A stretch of 64,000 nt of DNA from NCBI RefSeq assembly GCF_900078305.2, contig NZ_LT546024.1:18530-82529 (forward strand). Direction: 5' to 3'. A model generated the notes under the pieces. The model did no database searches, was not told where the DNA came from, and saw only the letters and a program-made list of their open reading frames with translations. Shown here piece by piece: positions 50,412-59,087 of this stretch. The position numbers and the translations under genes are program-made. Source of the DNA: Corynebacterium bouchesdurhonense (GTDB lineage: Bacteria; Actinomycetota; Actinomycetes; Mycobacteriales; Mycobacteriaceae). Each line of letters opens with the position of its first letter. Within the stretch, counting starts at the first letter, position 1.

Positions 50412-51539
50412 ATGACCAACCCGCAATCTGGCCAGTACGACTGGGGCGCGCCGGCCCAGACTCCGGCGCCCGCCCAGCCCGCCGCCAAACCCGAGCGCAG
50501 CGGCGCGCTGAAGCCCATCCTGGCAGTCCTCGGCATCGTCCTGCTCCTACTGGCGGGCCTGTGGGTCTTCCAGAAGGTGCGCCCGGCGCCGGTGGGCCCG
50601 CTGGGCTGGGACGAGGCCACCCTAGAGTCGAAGCTGGACGCCGGCCAGATCCGCGACTGCAACCTGGGCGCGGACTTCTATGACTCGGTGGGCATCCGCA
50701 ACGTGGAGAACTGCTCCGGCACCATCACCACCGCCGAGGGCTACGAGATCAGGGCCTCCCTCTACACCGAGCAGGGCCCGAACGGCGAGACCACTTCCCC
50801 GTCCGACCCGGAGCTGATCGGCTGGAAGCAGTCCGCCGACGCCGGCGCGTACGTCCCGGAGACCCTGGACGCGCTGGTGGACAAGGCCTCCGGCAGCGGC
50901 ACCCGCTGCCAGATGGCAAGCTCCAAGCCGATGCTTGAGAAGGTGTGGATGATGGTCGATGGCCCGTGCGAGGCCCTCTACCCGGCCGCGCGCCAGCTGA
51001 GCAACCTGCAGACGCAGTACGACTGGCAGCGCACCGACCACGGCATGTTCGACTTCTCCCGCCCGGACTACCTCGAGGTGAGCCCGGCCACGCCGAGCAT
51101 CGAGGCGGCCGTGTACAAGCAGGGCAAGGACGAGGCCAAGCCGCTCGGCGAGCCGCTGGCCGTGGTGGACCCCAACAACGAAGGCTCCGTCTTCGCCGTC
51201 ACCGGCGGTGAGGGCTTCTACGGCGACCCCCCCCCGGACGGCGCCAAGGGCTGCATCGACGCCACCCTCACCCCCGGCCGCGAAATCAGCGACTCCTCCC
51301 GCTTCCGAATGCCCAGCACCTACGTGGCCGTCTTCCCGGGCGGCCAGCGCGTGGACCTGGACCGCGAGCAGTCCCGCGTGCGCCTGAAGCAGGGCGAGAC
51401 GGCCGACGACCTGCGCTACTGCGGCGACTTCGTGGCCGAGCTGAAGAGCGACGAGTTTGTCGCCTTCGCGGATGACAAGAACGGCGACTACGCAACCTGG
51501 CTGGTGCAGACCAACGCCGGCGGCACCGAGGGCGCGTAA
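50412..51539 (+). CDS. Membrane-anchored extracellular protein of unknown function
   Basis: 375 aa. A short Gln/Pro/Ala-rich cytosolic end (1-32), TM about 34-53 (ILAVLGIVLLLLAGLWVF), and an extracellular region of about 320 residues with about eight Cys. ATG 50412 follows AAGGAG. It is divergent from the J-like gene across 202 bp. The build (cytosolic Pro-rich tail, TM, Cys-containing outer domain) is like the pseudokinases' outer half, but I see no homology in sequence. Confidence 0.75.
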   Translation: MTNPQSGQYDWGAPAQTPAPAQPAAKPERSGALKPILAVLGIVLLLLAGLWVFQKVRPAPVGPLGWDEATLESKLDAGQIRDCNLGADFYDSVGIRNVENCSGTITTAEGYEIRASLYTEQGPNGETTSPSDPELIGWKQSADAGAYVPETLDALVDKASGSGTRCQMASSKPMLEKVWMMVDGPCEALYPAARQLSNLQTQYDWQRTDHGMFDFSRPDYLEVSPATPSIEAAVYKQGKDEAKPLGEPLAVVDPNNEGSVFAVTGGEGFYGDPPPDGAKGCIDATLTPGREISDSSRFRMPSTYVAVFPGGQRVDLDREQSRVRLKQGETADDLRYCGDFVAELKSDEFVAFADDKNGDYATWLVQTNAGGTEGA

Positions 51540-51548
51540 CATATACGC

Positions 51549-51570
51549 ACCGTAGAGCAACCGTAGAGCA
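51549..51570 (+). repeat. Perfect 11-bp tandem duplication
   Basis: ACCGTAGAGCA at 51549-51559 and 51560-51570, starting 10 bp after the stop of the upstream gene and ending 22 bp before the next ATG. Confidence 0.95.
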
Positions 51571-51592
51571 GTACTCGACGAAAGGTTTTCCC

Positions 51593-52306
51593 ATGTCACG
51601 ACGCCCCACCCGCGCCATCATGGCGGGTCTCGCGGCCGCCGCCACCCTGGCCACCGCGGCCTGCTCCAGCGGGGAGGACACGCCGGCGATCGACGAGCCG
51701 TCCTTCTCCGCGGTGGAGACCACGACGTCCTCCAGCAGCAGCAGTGCCACCACCGCCACGAGCAGCAGCTCGAGCAGCGCTTCGCCTACCAGCAGCACGG
51801 GCACTAGCAGCACGGCTACGGCTACGGAGACGTCGACAAGCGAAAGCTACAACCAGGCGCTGGACAACGGCGACGGCACGTACCGCCTCAGCCCCTACCC
51901 GCCGGGGCCGGGCGTGACCAAGGACGAGACCGCGACCTTCCGCGACCTGCAGCCGCAGGGCTTCTCGCGCCTCGAGGTGACGGTGCTGGCGCAGTACATG
52001 AACGGCAACATGCAGTACCTGCTGCAGGATTCCCGCACCCGCTACGAGCTACAGCTGCAGCTCAACGCGGAGGACCTCGCGGGCGAGAAGATCTACTCCG
52101 CCTGCCGCATCGACTACGAGCTGCTGGACGTGAACGGCAACCCGATCTCGCTGCCGGACGGCAACGTGAAGGGCACCTGCGACCTGAACGACAACGTGTT
52201 CCGCGTCAACCTAGACACGCCGGGCGAGTTCACCATGATCGCCAAGATCTACCAGCCCGGCTACGAGCCGCTGGTGATCAAGCAGCCGATCCTGGTGTTT
52301 GAGTAA
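51593..52306 (+). CDS. Putative lipoprotein with Ser/Thr-rich linker
   Basis: 237 aa. Signal peptide with lipobox TAAC (Cys about 24), then a linker of about 55 residues that is nearly all Ser, Thr and Ala (about 43-85), then a beta-rich domain of about 150 residues. Such linkers span the cell wall. A motif copy (51832-51841) sits at the end of the linker and encodes TSTS. It faces lysS convergently. Function unknown. Confidence 0.8.
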   Translation: MSRRPTRAIMAGLAAAATLATAACSSGEDTPAIDEPSFSAVETTTSSSSSSATTATSSSSSSASPTSSTGTSSTATATETSTSESYNQALDNGDGTYRLSPYPPGPGVTKDETATFRDLQPQGFSRLEVTVLAQYMNGNMQYLLQDSRTRYELQLQLNAEDLAGEKIYSACRIDYELLDVNGNPISLPDGNVKGTCDLNDNVFRVNLDTPGEFTMIAKIYQPGYEPLVIKQPILVFE

Positions 52307-52321
52307 GGTTCTTGGCTGGCC

Positions 52322-53854
52322 CTAGTTGGCCTCGGGCTTGACCAGCGGGAACAGCACGGTCTCGCGGATGCCCAGGCCGGTCAGGGCCATCAGCAGGCGG
52401 TCCACGCCCATGCCGCAGCCGGCGGTCGGCGGCATTCCCTGCTCCATGGCGGCGAGGAAGTTCTCGTCTAAGACCATGGCCTCGTCGTCGCCGTGGGCGG
52501 CCAGGCGGGCCTGGTCCTCGAAGCGCTCGCGCTGAATCACCGGGTCAATGAGCTCGGAGTAGCCCGTGGCCAGCTCGAAGCCGCGCACGTAGAGGTCCCA
52601 CTTCTCGGTCACGCCCTCGCGCTCGCGGTGATCGCGGGTCAGCGGGGACGTCTCCACCGGGAAGTTCACCACGAAGGTGGGCTCGTAGAGCTGGTCCGAG
52701 CACAACTCCTCCCAGATCTCCTCCACCAGCTTGCCGTGCAGCCAGCCGGCGTTCTCCGGCACCTTCAGGCCGATGGCCCCGGCGATGGCGGTGAGCTCCT
52801 CCACCGTGGAGTGGATAGTCACCTCCGGCTGGCCCGGGAACTTGCGCGCCAGCGCCTCGTTGAGAGAGGGGTACATGTCCAGCACCTTCCACTCTCCGGA
52901 GAAGTCGTACTCGGTACCGTCGGCAAGCTGCACCTTCTCCGAGCCGAACACCTCGCGGGCGCAGAACTGCACCAGGCCCTTGATCATCTCGGCGCCGTCG
53001 CGGTACGTGCCCCACGCCTGGTAGGTCTCCAGCATGGTGAACTCGGGCGAGTGGGAGGAATCCACACCCTCGTTACGGAAGTTGCGGTTGATCTCGAAGA
53101 CGCGGTCAATGCCGCCCACCACGGCGCGCTTGAGGAAGAGCTCCGGCGCGATGCGCAGGTAGAGGTCGATGTCCAGCGCGTTGGAGCGGGTGACAAAGGG
53201 GCGTGCCGCCGCGCCGCCGTGCAGGGTCTGCAGCATCGGGGTTTCCACCTCGACGAAGTCCAGGCCGGTGAGGTACTTGCGCATGGCGGCGATGACGCGC
53301 ACGCGGGTCATCGCGTTGGTGCGGGCCTCCTCGCGCATGATCAGGTCGGTGTAGCGGTGGCGCACCCGCTGCTCCTCGTTCATGTCCGCGAACGCCACCG
53401 GCAGGGGGCGCAGCGCCTTCGACGCCATCTGCCAGGACTGCGCCTGCACGGAGAGCTCGCCGCGGCGCGAGGCGATCACCCGGCCGGTCACCGAGACGAT
53501 GTCGCCCAAGTCCGTGTCAGCCTTCCAGTCCGCCAGCGCCTCCTCGCCCACCTCGGCGAGGGAGAGCATGACCTGCAACTGCGTACCGTCGCCCTCCTGC
53601 AGCGTGGCGAAGCAGAGCTTGCCGGTGTTGCGCTGGAACATGATGCGCCCGGCCACGGACACCACATCCTGGGTCTCCTGGCCCGGCTCAAGATCCGGGT
53701 ACTTCGCCCGCAGGTCCTTCAGCGAGGTGGTGCGCTGAACCTCGGCGGGGTAGGCCTCCCGGCCTGCGCTAAGCAGCTTCTGGCGCTTGGCGCGACGGAT
53801 CTGCTGCTGCTCGGAAAGGTCCTGGGTGCTTTGCTGCGGCGTCTCGGTAGTCAC
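52322..53854 (-). CDS. lysS: Lysyl-tRNA synthetase (class II)
   Basis: 510 aa from GTG 53854 (a TTG at 53863 would add 3 residues). OB-fold with [16 protein letters not shown] (about 65-80), class II motif 2 [18 protein letters not shown] (about 260), and motif 3 [15 protein letters not shown] near the C-terminus. TAGCAT (53863-53868) is a good -10 at leaderless spacing for the GTG. That -10 contains the stop codon of the upstream pseudokinase gene. Confidence 0.95.
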   Translation of the reverse strand: MTTETPQQSTQDLSEQQQIRRAKRQKLLSAGREAYPAEVQRTTSLKDLRAKYPDLEPGQETQDVVSVAGRIMFQRNTGKLCFATLQEGDGTQLQVMLSLAEVGEEALADWKADTDLGDIVSVTGRVIASRRGELSVQAQSWQMASKALRPLPVAFADMNEEQRVRHRYTDLIMREEARTNAMTRVRVIAAMRKYLTGLDFVEVETPMLQTLHGGAAARPFVTRSNALDIDLYLRIAPELFLKRAVVGGIDRVFEINRNFRNEGVDSSHSPEFTMLETYQAWGTYRDGAEMIKGLVQFCAREVFGSEKVQLADGTEYDFSGEWKVLDMYPSLNEALARKFPGQPEVTIHSTVEELTAIAGAIGLKVPENAGWLHGKLVEEIWEELCSDQLYEPTFVVNFPVETSPLTRDHREREGVTEKWDLYVRGFELATGYSELIDPVIQRERFEDQARLAAHGDDEAMVLDENFLAAMEQGMPPTAGCGMGVDRLLMALTGLGIRETVLFPLVKPEAN

Positions 53855-53862
53855 GCCCGACA

Positions 53863-53868
53863 ATGCTA
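53863..53868 (-). promoter_or_regulatory. -10 box TAGCAT of lysS, overlapping an upstream stop codon
   Basis: TAGCAT lies 8 bp before the GTG of lysS on the minus strand. Its first three bases are the TAG stop of the pseudokinase gene. So lysS can be transcribed on its own from a promoter at the very end of the gene before it. Confidence 0.55.
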
Positions 53869-55134
53869 GTCGGTTGAGGTGGTCTCCTCACAGACAGGCA
53901 GATCGAGCCGCTTCTGCTCCGCCTCGGCCCCGTTGACCACAATGAGGTACTCGCCCTTGTCCCGCGGCGCCATCGCGAACGCGGAGGGGCTGGCCGCCGG
54001 GATCTCGTAATCCTCAATCATGCACGCGCCGCTGCCCAGCACGGTGGCGTACTGCTGGCCGGGCACCGCGTCGTCGCGCTCGGACTCCGTGGCGTACTTG
54101 GCCACGGACACGCCGAGGTCCGCGCCCGCGCACCGGATCTTGCCCTCCTGGCCGGCGTCCGTGGCGGCGGGCTCGCAAACCAGGTCCTCCCAGCCCTTCT
54201 GCCCGGACTTGCCGGAGATGATGTTGGGGTACGCCTCGGCGATCTCCGCGTTGGCGCCCGTCCACTCCTCGCCGCGCTGCGTGGTCCACCACCACGCCCC
54301 GGCCATGGCCACAAGCGCCACCGCCAGGGCGGCGATGATCCACGGCCACGGGTTCCGGCGCGCCTTCTCGGGCTGCTCGGGGGCGAAGGTTCCCGCGGGG
54401 TACGGCTCGGGCGGGCGGCGGTAGCCGTCCTGGGCGCCCGGCGCGACGTCCCCCGCCGCCGGGTCACTACCCGTGACCTCGTCCAGGTAGCCGGCGGCGG
54501 TGGCGTGCTTGGTGGCCGCCTCCTCGTCCACGGGTTGGCCCGTGACCTCCGCCACCACGTTCCAGAAATCGTGCAGGTTGTCCTCCGCCGTGGTGGCGCT
54601 GGCGTGCTGCGCGGCCGAGGCGGGGGCGCTGGGGCCCACCATGGATAGCTTCACCGGCACCTGGGACCAGGACGGTTGCACCAGCATCGCGCCCGGGTTG
54701 ATGGAGCGGGTGAGGAACTCGGGGTGGCCGGCGGCGTTGTACGCGTCCACCGCCTCGGCGGCGGGGCGCAGCAGGTCGCGCGTCTCCACCGGGGTGAACG
54801 CCTCGCCGGCGGCGCGCTTGCGCTCGATCAGCTCGGCCAGCGGGGTGCCCACGGTGGCTTCGGAGAGGACGTACATCGAGCCGCCAGCGAGCAGCCCCGC
54901 GTGCCGCGGCCGGAAGGCACCCGGCGCGGTGACGGAAGCGAACGCCGCGTCCAGCGCGTCCACGTCGCCCGCGGCGGGCGGGTCAAGCACCTCGATCTGC
55001 ACCGCCGCCCCGTCATCGTTGTTCGCCTCGTACACGGTGGACGTGGCGGTGCGGGCGATCTCCTTAACGCGGTCGGCCGGGAAGTCGAAGCCGTAGCGAT
55101 CACGCAGGATTTCGGCGATTTGGGGCGCAGACAT
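53866..55134 (-). CDS. Second membrane pseudokinase with the shared extracellular domain
   Basis: 422 aa from ATG 55134. A kinase-like N-terminal half (about 1-245) without the Lys (AVQIEVL), HRD ([12 protein letters not shown]) or DFG motifs; it aligns well with the pseudokinase at 48027 (both have AGHP-F, PVDEE and SAAGYLD/TAAGYLD). TM near 285-305 ([17 protein letters not shown]), then the outer domain with [14 protein letters not shown] and LPVC followed by a short acidic tail. It sits between lysS and panC, 6 kb from the other two. Confidence 0.85.
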   Translation of the reverse strand: MSAPQIAEILRDRYGFDFPADRVKEIARTATSTVYEANNDDGAAVQIEVLDPPAAGDVDALDAAFASVTAPGAFRPRHAGLLAGGSMYVLSEATVGTPLAELIERKRAAGEAFTPVETRDLLRPAAEAVDAYNAAGHPEFLTRSINPGAMLVQPSWSQVPVKLSMVGPSAPASAAQHASATTAEDNLHDFWNVVAEVTGQPVDEEAATKHATAAGYLDEVTGSDPAAGDVAPGAQDGYRRPPEPYPAGTFAPEQPEKARRNPWPWIIAALAVALVAMAGAWWWTTQRGEEWTGANAEIAEAYPNIISGKSGQKGWEDLVCEPAATDAGQEGKIRCAGADLGVSVAKYATESERDDAVPGQQYATVLGSGACMIEDYEIPAASPSAFAMAPRDKGEYLIVVNGAEAEQKRLDLPVCEETTSTD

Positions 55135-55144
55135 GCCCGCGATT

Positions 55145-55957
55145 CTACCGCAGCGGCCCCTCGCCGTCCCCGATGTGCTTGAAGCCCACGCCCAGCGGGA
55201 GGCCCACGTTATCCGCCAGGCGCACGCCCGCCAGGTCCACCGCACCCATCAGGCGGGCGTCGCCGGTTTCGGGCGCGGCGCGCAACGCGAGGTCCCGCAC
55301 CGCCAGGTAGGCCGGCTCCACGCCCGCGGCCTCGAGCACGCCGCGGGCGGTGTCCAGCACCGCCGCCTCGCCGTGCTCCGCCGCGTGGGCGCCCGCCGTG
55401 AGCGCGGCGGACAGTGCGAGCGCGGCCTCGCGCTGCTCCTCGGGCACCCGCGCGTTGCGCAGGGAAATGGCCAGCCCGTCAGGGGTGCGCACCGTGGGCA
55501 CCGAGTGCAGCTTGACCTCCATGCGCAGCGCCGTGACCGCCAGCTGCACCGCCACCAGCAACTCGAAGTCCTTCTCCCCCAGCACCACGTCGGTGGCGTG
55601 CGTGGCGTTCGCCGCGGCGATCACCCCCGCCACCTGCGCCGCCACCTCGCCCGCGTCCTCGAGGTGGTCCATGCCGGTGCGCACCTGCACCCCAGCCGTG
55701 TCCAGCGCGCCGTGGTAGACCACGTCCACGCCCTCGCGCGCGAACTCCTCGGGCACCTCCTCGCCCGCGTAGGTGACAAACACGGTGGCGCCCAGCATGG
55801 ACTTCGCGGCGCGGATCAGCGCGATGTGGCCCGCGTGCAGGCCGGTAGAAAGCGGCACCACCACAATCTTCTTGCCCACCTTCCGCAGCGCGCGACCGTA
55901 CTGCGCCAGGTGCGCCGCGTCCGTCACCACCACGGCTTTGCCCGGTTCAAATGCCAT
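55145..55957 (-). CDS. panC: Divergent pantothenate synthetase-like protein (PanC family)
   Basis: 270 aa with the PanC fold: GLHAGHIALIRAAK replaces the usual MGALHEGH (HIGH-type) box; GEKDFELL replaces GEKDYQQ; PTVRTPDGLAISLRN replaces PTVREPDGLAMSSRN. The VNPxQF pantoate loop is absent (VTYAGEEVPEEF instead). Family membership is clear, but several substrate residues have changed, so it may be a slow enzyme, a paralogue or something new. Position next to lysS matches panC in relatives. ATG 55957. Confidence 0.7.
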   Translation of the reverse strand: MAFEPGKAVVVTDAAHLAQYGRALRKVGKKIVVVPLSTGLHAGHIALIRAAKSMLGATVFVTYAGEEVPEEFAREGVDVVYHGALDTAGVQVRTGMDHLEDAGEVAAQVAGVIAAANATHATDVVLGEKDFELLVAVQLAVTALRMEVKLHSVPTVRTPDGLAISLRNARVPEEQREAALALSAALTAGAHAAEHGEAAVLDTARGVLEAAGVEPAYLAVRDLALRAAPETGDARLMGAVDLAGVRLADNVGLPLGVGFKHIGDGEGPLR

Positions 55958-56329
55958 CTAGATCGTCCCTTCGTACTTCGAATACGCCCACAGCTCGCCC
56001 GCGGTGAGCTCCTCCTGGAGTTCGCGGATGACGGCCATGTCTGCGTCGGAAAGCGGGGCGGGCTGCGCGGGGGCGGGGGCGGGCTGCGACTCCAGCTGCC
56101 GGCGTGCTTCGGCCAACTCGGCCGCGGCGCGGTCCCGGTCCCGGCGGGTGCGGTCGGCGACCATGATGCCGGCGGCGCCCGCCCACAGCGCGAAGATGAG
56201 CGCGACCTTCAGCGCGTTGGCGGAGTTGGTAAAGAGCATGACCACGGTGCCGATCACCGCGAGCACGAACGGGACGATCACCCAGAGGTTTCCGTTGCTG
56301 CTACGCGGGGCCGGCGTCTGGTCAGTCAT
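55958..56329 (-). CDS. Small membrane protein of unknown function
   Basis: 123 aa. Two TM segments (about 16-36 and 41-60), then a basic helix with TRRDRDRAAAELAEARRQLE (likely coiled coil) and an Ala/Pro linker. The final 25 residues (ADMAVIRELQEEL) are acidic. It abuts panC and follows the DUF3180 gene, within the pan/fol cluster. A family is not recognised with confidence. Confidence 0.75.
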   Translation of the reverse strand: MTDQTPAPRSSNGNLWVIVPFVLAVIGTVVMLFTNSANALKVALIFALWAGAAGIMVADRTRRDRDRAAAELAEARRQLESQPAPAPAQPAPLSDADMAVIRELQEELTAGELWAYSKYEGTI

Positions 56330-56369
56330 GGCACACATCGTAAGCGATGGGCCCGACAATATGGCGCAC

Positions 56370-56834
56370 CTACGCCGCTTCGCCCTCCGTGGGCGGGGAA
56401 ACCTCGCAGGCCCGCTCCAGCGCCACCCCGGCCGCCGCGAGCGCCAACCCGCCCAGCACCCCGGAGCACAGCGCCGGGAAATCCTCCGACGCCGCCACCA
56501 GTGTGTGCAGCCGCGGCAGCACGTAGGCGAGCGCCCCGGCGTACGCGCCGCCGCACACCGCGCCCGCCCAGGCGCAGGACTTGCCCAGCACCATCAGGTT
56601 GGCCGCCATCATGGGGTTGAGCTGCGAGCGATCCAGCCCCACGCTGCCCTCCTCGCGGCGCTTGCGCACCACCCGCGCCAGGAACGCGCACACCAGAGCC
56701 ACCACCCACAGGCTCATGGGCACCACCAGGGTCAGCGATCCGAAGGCGCCGAAGAAGCGGCGCGCCAAGATGAGCGCCGCCGCGGCCGTGAACAGGGCGG
56801 CGCCGAGAAGCCCGGCGAGCGGGGTGCGCGTCAT
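56370..56834 (-). CDS. DUF3180 membrane protein
   Basis: 154 aa with four TM segments (about 8-26, 33-54, 82-103, 118-138) and a conserved basic loop with LDRSQLNPM. This is the DUF3180 pattern, as in Rv3605c, the gene beside folK in M. tuberculosis. ATG 56834 overlaps the folK stop (ATGA). Function unknown. Confidence 0.85.
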   Translation of the reverse strand: MTRTPLAGLLGAALFTAAAALILARRFFGAFGSLTLVVPMSLWVVALVCAFLARVVRKRREEGSVGLDRSQLNPMMAANLMVLGKSCAWAGAVCGGAYAGALAYVLPRLHTLVAASEDFPALCSGVLGGLALAAAGVALERACEVSPPTEGEAA

Positions 56835-57295
56835 CGCTCCTCCAGCCGCCGCACGCCCTGGGGCTCGAGGCGCTCAAGCCACGTGCGCACGGGCACGCCA
56901 TCGAGCACCGCGTCCGGGTCGATCTCCAGCCAGGGCCGCAGCACGAACTCGCGCAGGTGGGCGCGCGGGTGGGGCACGGTCAGCACCGGGTCGTTGGAGG
57001 TGTAGCCCTCGATGTCCACGATGTCCACGTCCAGGGTCCGCGGGCCCCACCGCACGTCGCGCACGCGGTTCGCCTCGCGCTCCAGCTCCTGGCAGGCGGC
57101 GAGGAGGGAGTGGGGCGTGAGCAGGGGGGCGTCGATAAGCAATGCTTGATTGAGAAAGGGTGGCTGCTCCACCCCGCCCCAGGGTTCGCTGATGTAGAGC
57201 GAGCTCGCGCGCACAGGGAGCATTCGCTTGACGACGCCACCCAAGAACCCGCGCGCATCCCCCATATTCGACCCCGTGGACAGCACCGCGCGCAC
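56831..57295 (-). CDS. folK: 2-amino-4-hydroxy-6-hydroxymethyldihydropteridine pyrophosphokinase FolK
   Basis: 154 aa, GTG start 1 bp after the folB stop. Family motifs STGSNMGDARGFL (N-terminus), GPRTLDVDIVDIE (about 88-100) and PHPRAHLREFVLRP (about 112-125). It transfers pyrophosphate to the pterin that FolP then uses. A motif copy (57131-57140) encodes LLIDAP. Confidence 0.95.
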   Translation of the reverse strand: MRAVLSTGSNMGDARGFLGGVVKRMLPVRASSLYISEPWGGVEQPPFLNQALLIDAPLLTPHSLLAACQELEREANRVRDVRWGPRTLDVDIVDIEGYTSNDPVLTVPHPRAHLREFVLRPWLEIDPDAVLDGVPVRTWLERLEPQGVRRLEER

Positions 57296-57296
57296 G

Positions 57297-57668
57297 CTAC
57301 ACCCGCTTCCGGGAGCGGCGGGCGATGACGGCGACGTCGTCGAAGATGAGCGGGATCGGCGCGGGGGGCTTGTGCAGGGGGACCTCCACCGCGGAGAGCG
57401 CATCGAAGCGGGCCATGGCTGCCTCGGCGATCTCCGTGGCCACCGTCTCCACCAGCTGGCGCGGGGTGCTGGCGGCGATGTCGTGGGCGAGCTGGGCAAG
57501 CTCGGCGTAGTTGACGGTCTGCGTCAGGTCATCCGAAAGCGCCGCGCCGGAGAAGTCCAGCCAGCACACGATGTCGATGGTGAAGGCCTGGCCGTGCTCC
57601 GTCTCGTGCGGCAGCACGCCGTGGTTGGCGTGCACGCGCAGGCCCTTGAGCTCGATGCGGTCAGCCAC
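57297..57668 (-). CDS. folB: Dihydroneopterin aldolase FolB
   Basis: 123 aa, GTG start overlapping the folP stop by 8 bp. ELKGLRVHANHGVLPHE (with catalytic-site Glu and Lys later in LHKPPAP) and VNYAELAQ are typical. It gives the substrate for FolK. Confidence 0.95.
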   Translation of the reverse strand: MADRIELKGLRVHANHGVLPHETEHGQAFTIDIVCWLDFSGAALSDDLTQTVNYAELAQLAHDIAASTPRQLVETVATEIAEAAMARFDALSAVEVPLHKPPAPIPLIFDDVAVIARRSRKRV

Positions 57669-58512
57669 GGCCCCTCCCCCACGCGGCGGCCACGTCCACG
57701 GCGTCGCGGGACACCGCCACCTCGTGCACCCGCACGCACCACGCCCCGGCCTGCGCGGCGAGCGCGGTCACGGCGGCGGTGGCCGGGTCCGCGTCGATCG
57801 GCGTGTGGTCCAGGCCCCGCTCCGCGCGGATGGCGGTGAGGAAGCGCTTGCGGCTCGCCCCCACCAGCACGGGGTACTCGCCCGCCACCAGCTCCGGCAG
57901 GGCGTGCAGCAGGGCCCAGTTCTCCTCGGGCGTCTTAGCAAAGCCCAGGCCCGGGTCCACGGTTATCTGCGACGGCGCAACCCCCGCGTCGGCTGCGCTT
58001 TCGACCAGGCGGGCGAGCTCCTCGCGCACGTCGCGCACCACGTCCCCGCCGTGGTCCGCCGTACCCGAGGCGTCGCCGAACGCGTCCGCCCGCCAGTGCA
58101 TCAGGCACACCGGCAGGCCCGTCTGGGCCATCACGCGGTACATGTCCGGGTCCGCGAGTCCCCCCGAGACGTCATTGATCATGTCCACGCCCGCCTCCGC
58201 GGCGGCCAGGGCGGTGGCGGCGCGCATGGTGTCCACGGAGGTGCGGATCGACTCGGCGCGCAGCAAGCCCACCACCTCGGCCACGCGCTTCGCCTCCACG
58301 TCCGCCGGCACCCGCGTGGCGCCGGGGCGGGTGGATTCCGCGCCCACGTCGATGATGTCCGCGCCGGCGGCGACCAGCTCGCGGGCGTGGTTGAGGGCGG
58401 CCTCTGGGTCGAGGTAGCGCCCGCCGTCCGAGAACGAGTCCGCCGTGACGTTGAGAATGCCCATGACCGTGGTGCGGCCGGGCGCCGTCAGCTCCGCGAG
58501 TTGGGTGGGCAT
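57661..58512 (-). CDS. folP: Dihydropteroate synthase FolP
   Basis: 283 aa, the sulfonamide target. MGILNVTADSFSDGG (about 17-31), DVGAESTRPGA (about 53-63), NDVSGG and LVGASRKRFL (about 217) are conserved. The start ATG 58512 lies 5 bp after the folE stop. Operon folE-folP-folB-folK. Confidence 0.96.
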   Translation of the reverse strand: MPTQLAELTAPGRTTVMGILNVTADSFSDGGRYLDPEAALNHARELVAAGADIIDVGAESTRPGATRVPADVEAKRVAEVVGLLRAESIRTSVDTMRAATALAAAEAGVDMINDVSGGLADPDMYRVMAQTGLPVCLMHWRADAFGDASGTADHGGDVVRDVREELARLVESAADAGVAPSQITVDPGLGFAKTPEENWALLHALPELVAGEYPVLVGASRKRFLTAIRAERGLDHTPIDADPATAAVTALAAQAGAWCVRVHEVAVSRDAVDVAAAWGRGRG

Positions 58513-58517
58513 GGGTT

Positions 58518-59087
58518 TTAGCTCCGGATCAGGCTCAGGACCTCCGCGCGGGAGGCGGCGTTGGTTTGGAAGCCGCCGCGCACCGCCGAGGTGGTGGTGA
58601 TCGCGCCCGGCTTGCGTATGCCGCGCATAGCCATGCACAGGTGCTCGCACTCCAGCACCACGATCACGGCCGAGGCGCCCAGCTTGTCCACCAGCGCGTC
58701 CGCGATCTGCGCGGTCAGCCGCTCCTGCACCTGCGGGCGCTTGGCGTACAGATCCGCCAGCCGCGCCAGCTTGGACAGGCCCGTCACCTTGCCCTCGGTG
58801 CCCGGGATGTAGCCGATGTGCGCCTTGCCGTAGAACGGCACCAGGTGGTGCTCGCACGTGGAGTAGATCGGAATGTCCCGCACCAAGACCAGCTCGCGGT
58901 GGTTCTCGGCGAACGTCTTCTCCAGCTGCTCGGTGGGGTCCTCGCGCAGGCCCGCGAAGGTCTCCTCGTAGGCGCGCGCCACCCGCGCCGGCGTCTCGCG
59001 CAGGCCCTCGCGGTCCGGATCCTCGCCCACCGCGAGCAGCAGCTCGCGCACGGCGGCCTCCGCGCGTTCGAAGTCAAAGTTACTCAT
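58518..59087 (-). CDS. folE: GTP cyclohydrolase I FolE
   Basis: 189 aa. The zinc ligands are in [10 protein letters not shown] (Cys and His, about 77-86) and [12 protein letters not shown] (about 146-157); [12 protein letters not shown] is also present. First step of folate synthesis. The ATG at 59087 lies within the end of ftsH (8-bp overlap), as is common in this operon. Confidence 0.96.
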   Translation of the reverse strand: MSNFDFERAEAAVRELLLAVGEDPDREGLRETPARVARAYEETFAGLREDPTEQLEKTFAENHRELVLVRDIPIYSTCEHHLVPFYGKAHIGYIPGTEGKVTGLSKLARLADLYAKRPQVQERLTAQIADALVDKLGASAVIVVLECEHLCMAMRGIRKPGAITTTSAVRGGFQTNAASRAEVLSLIRS

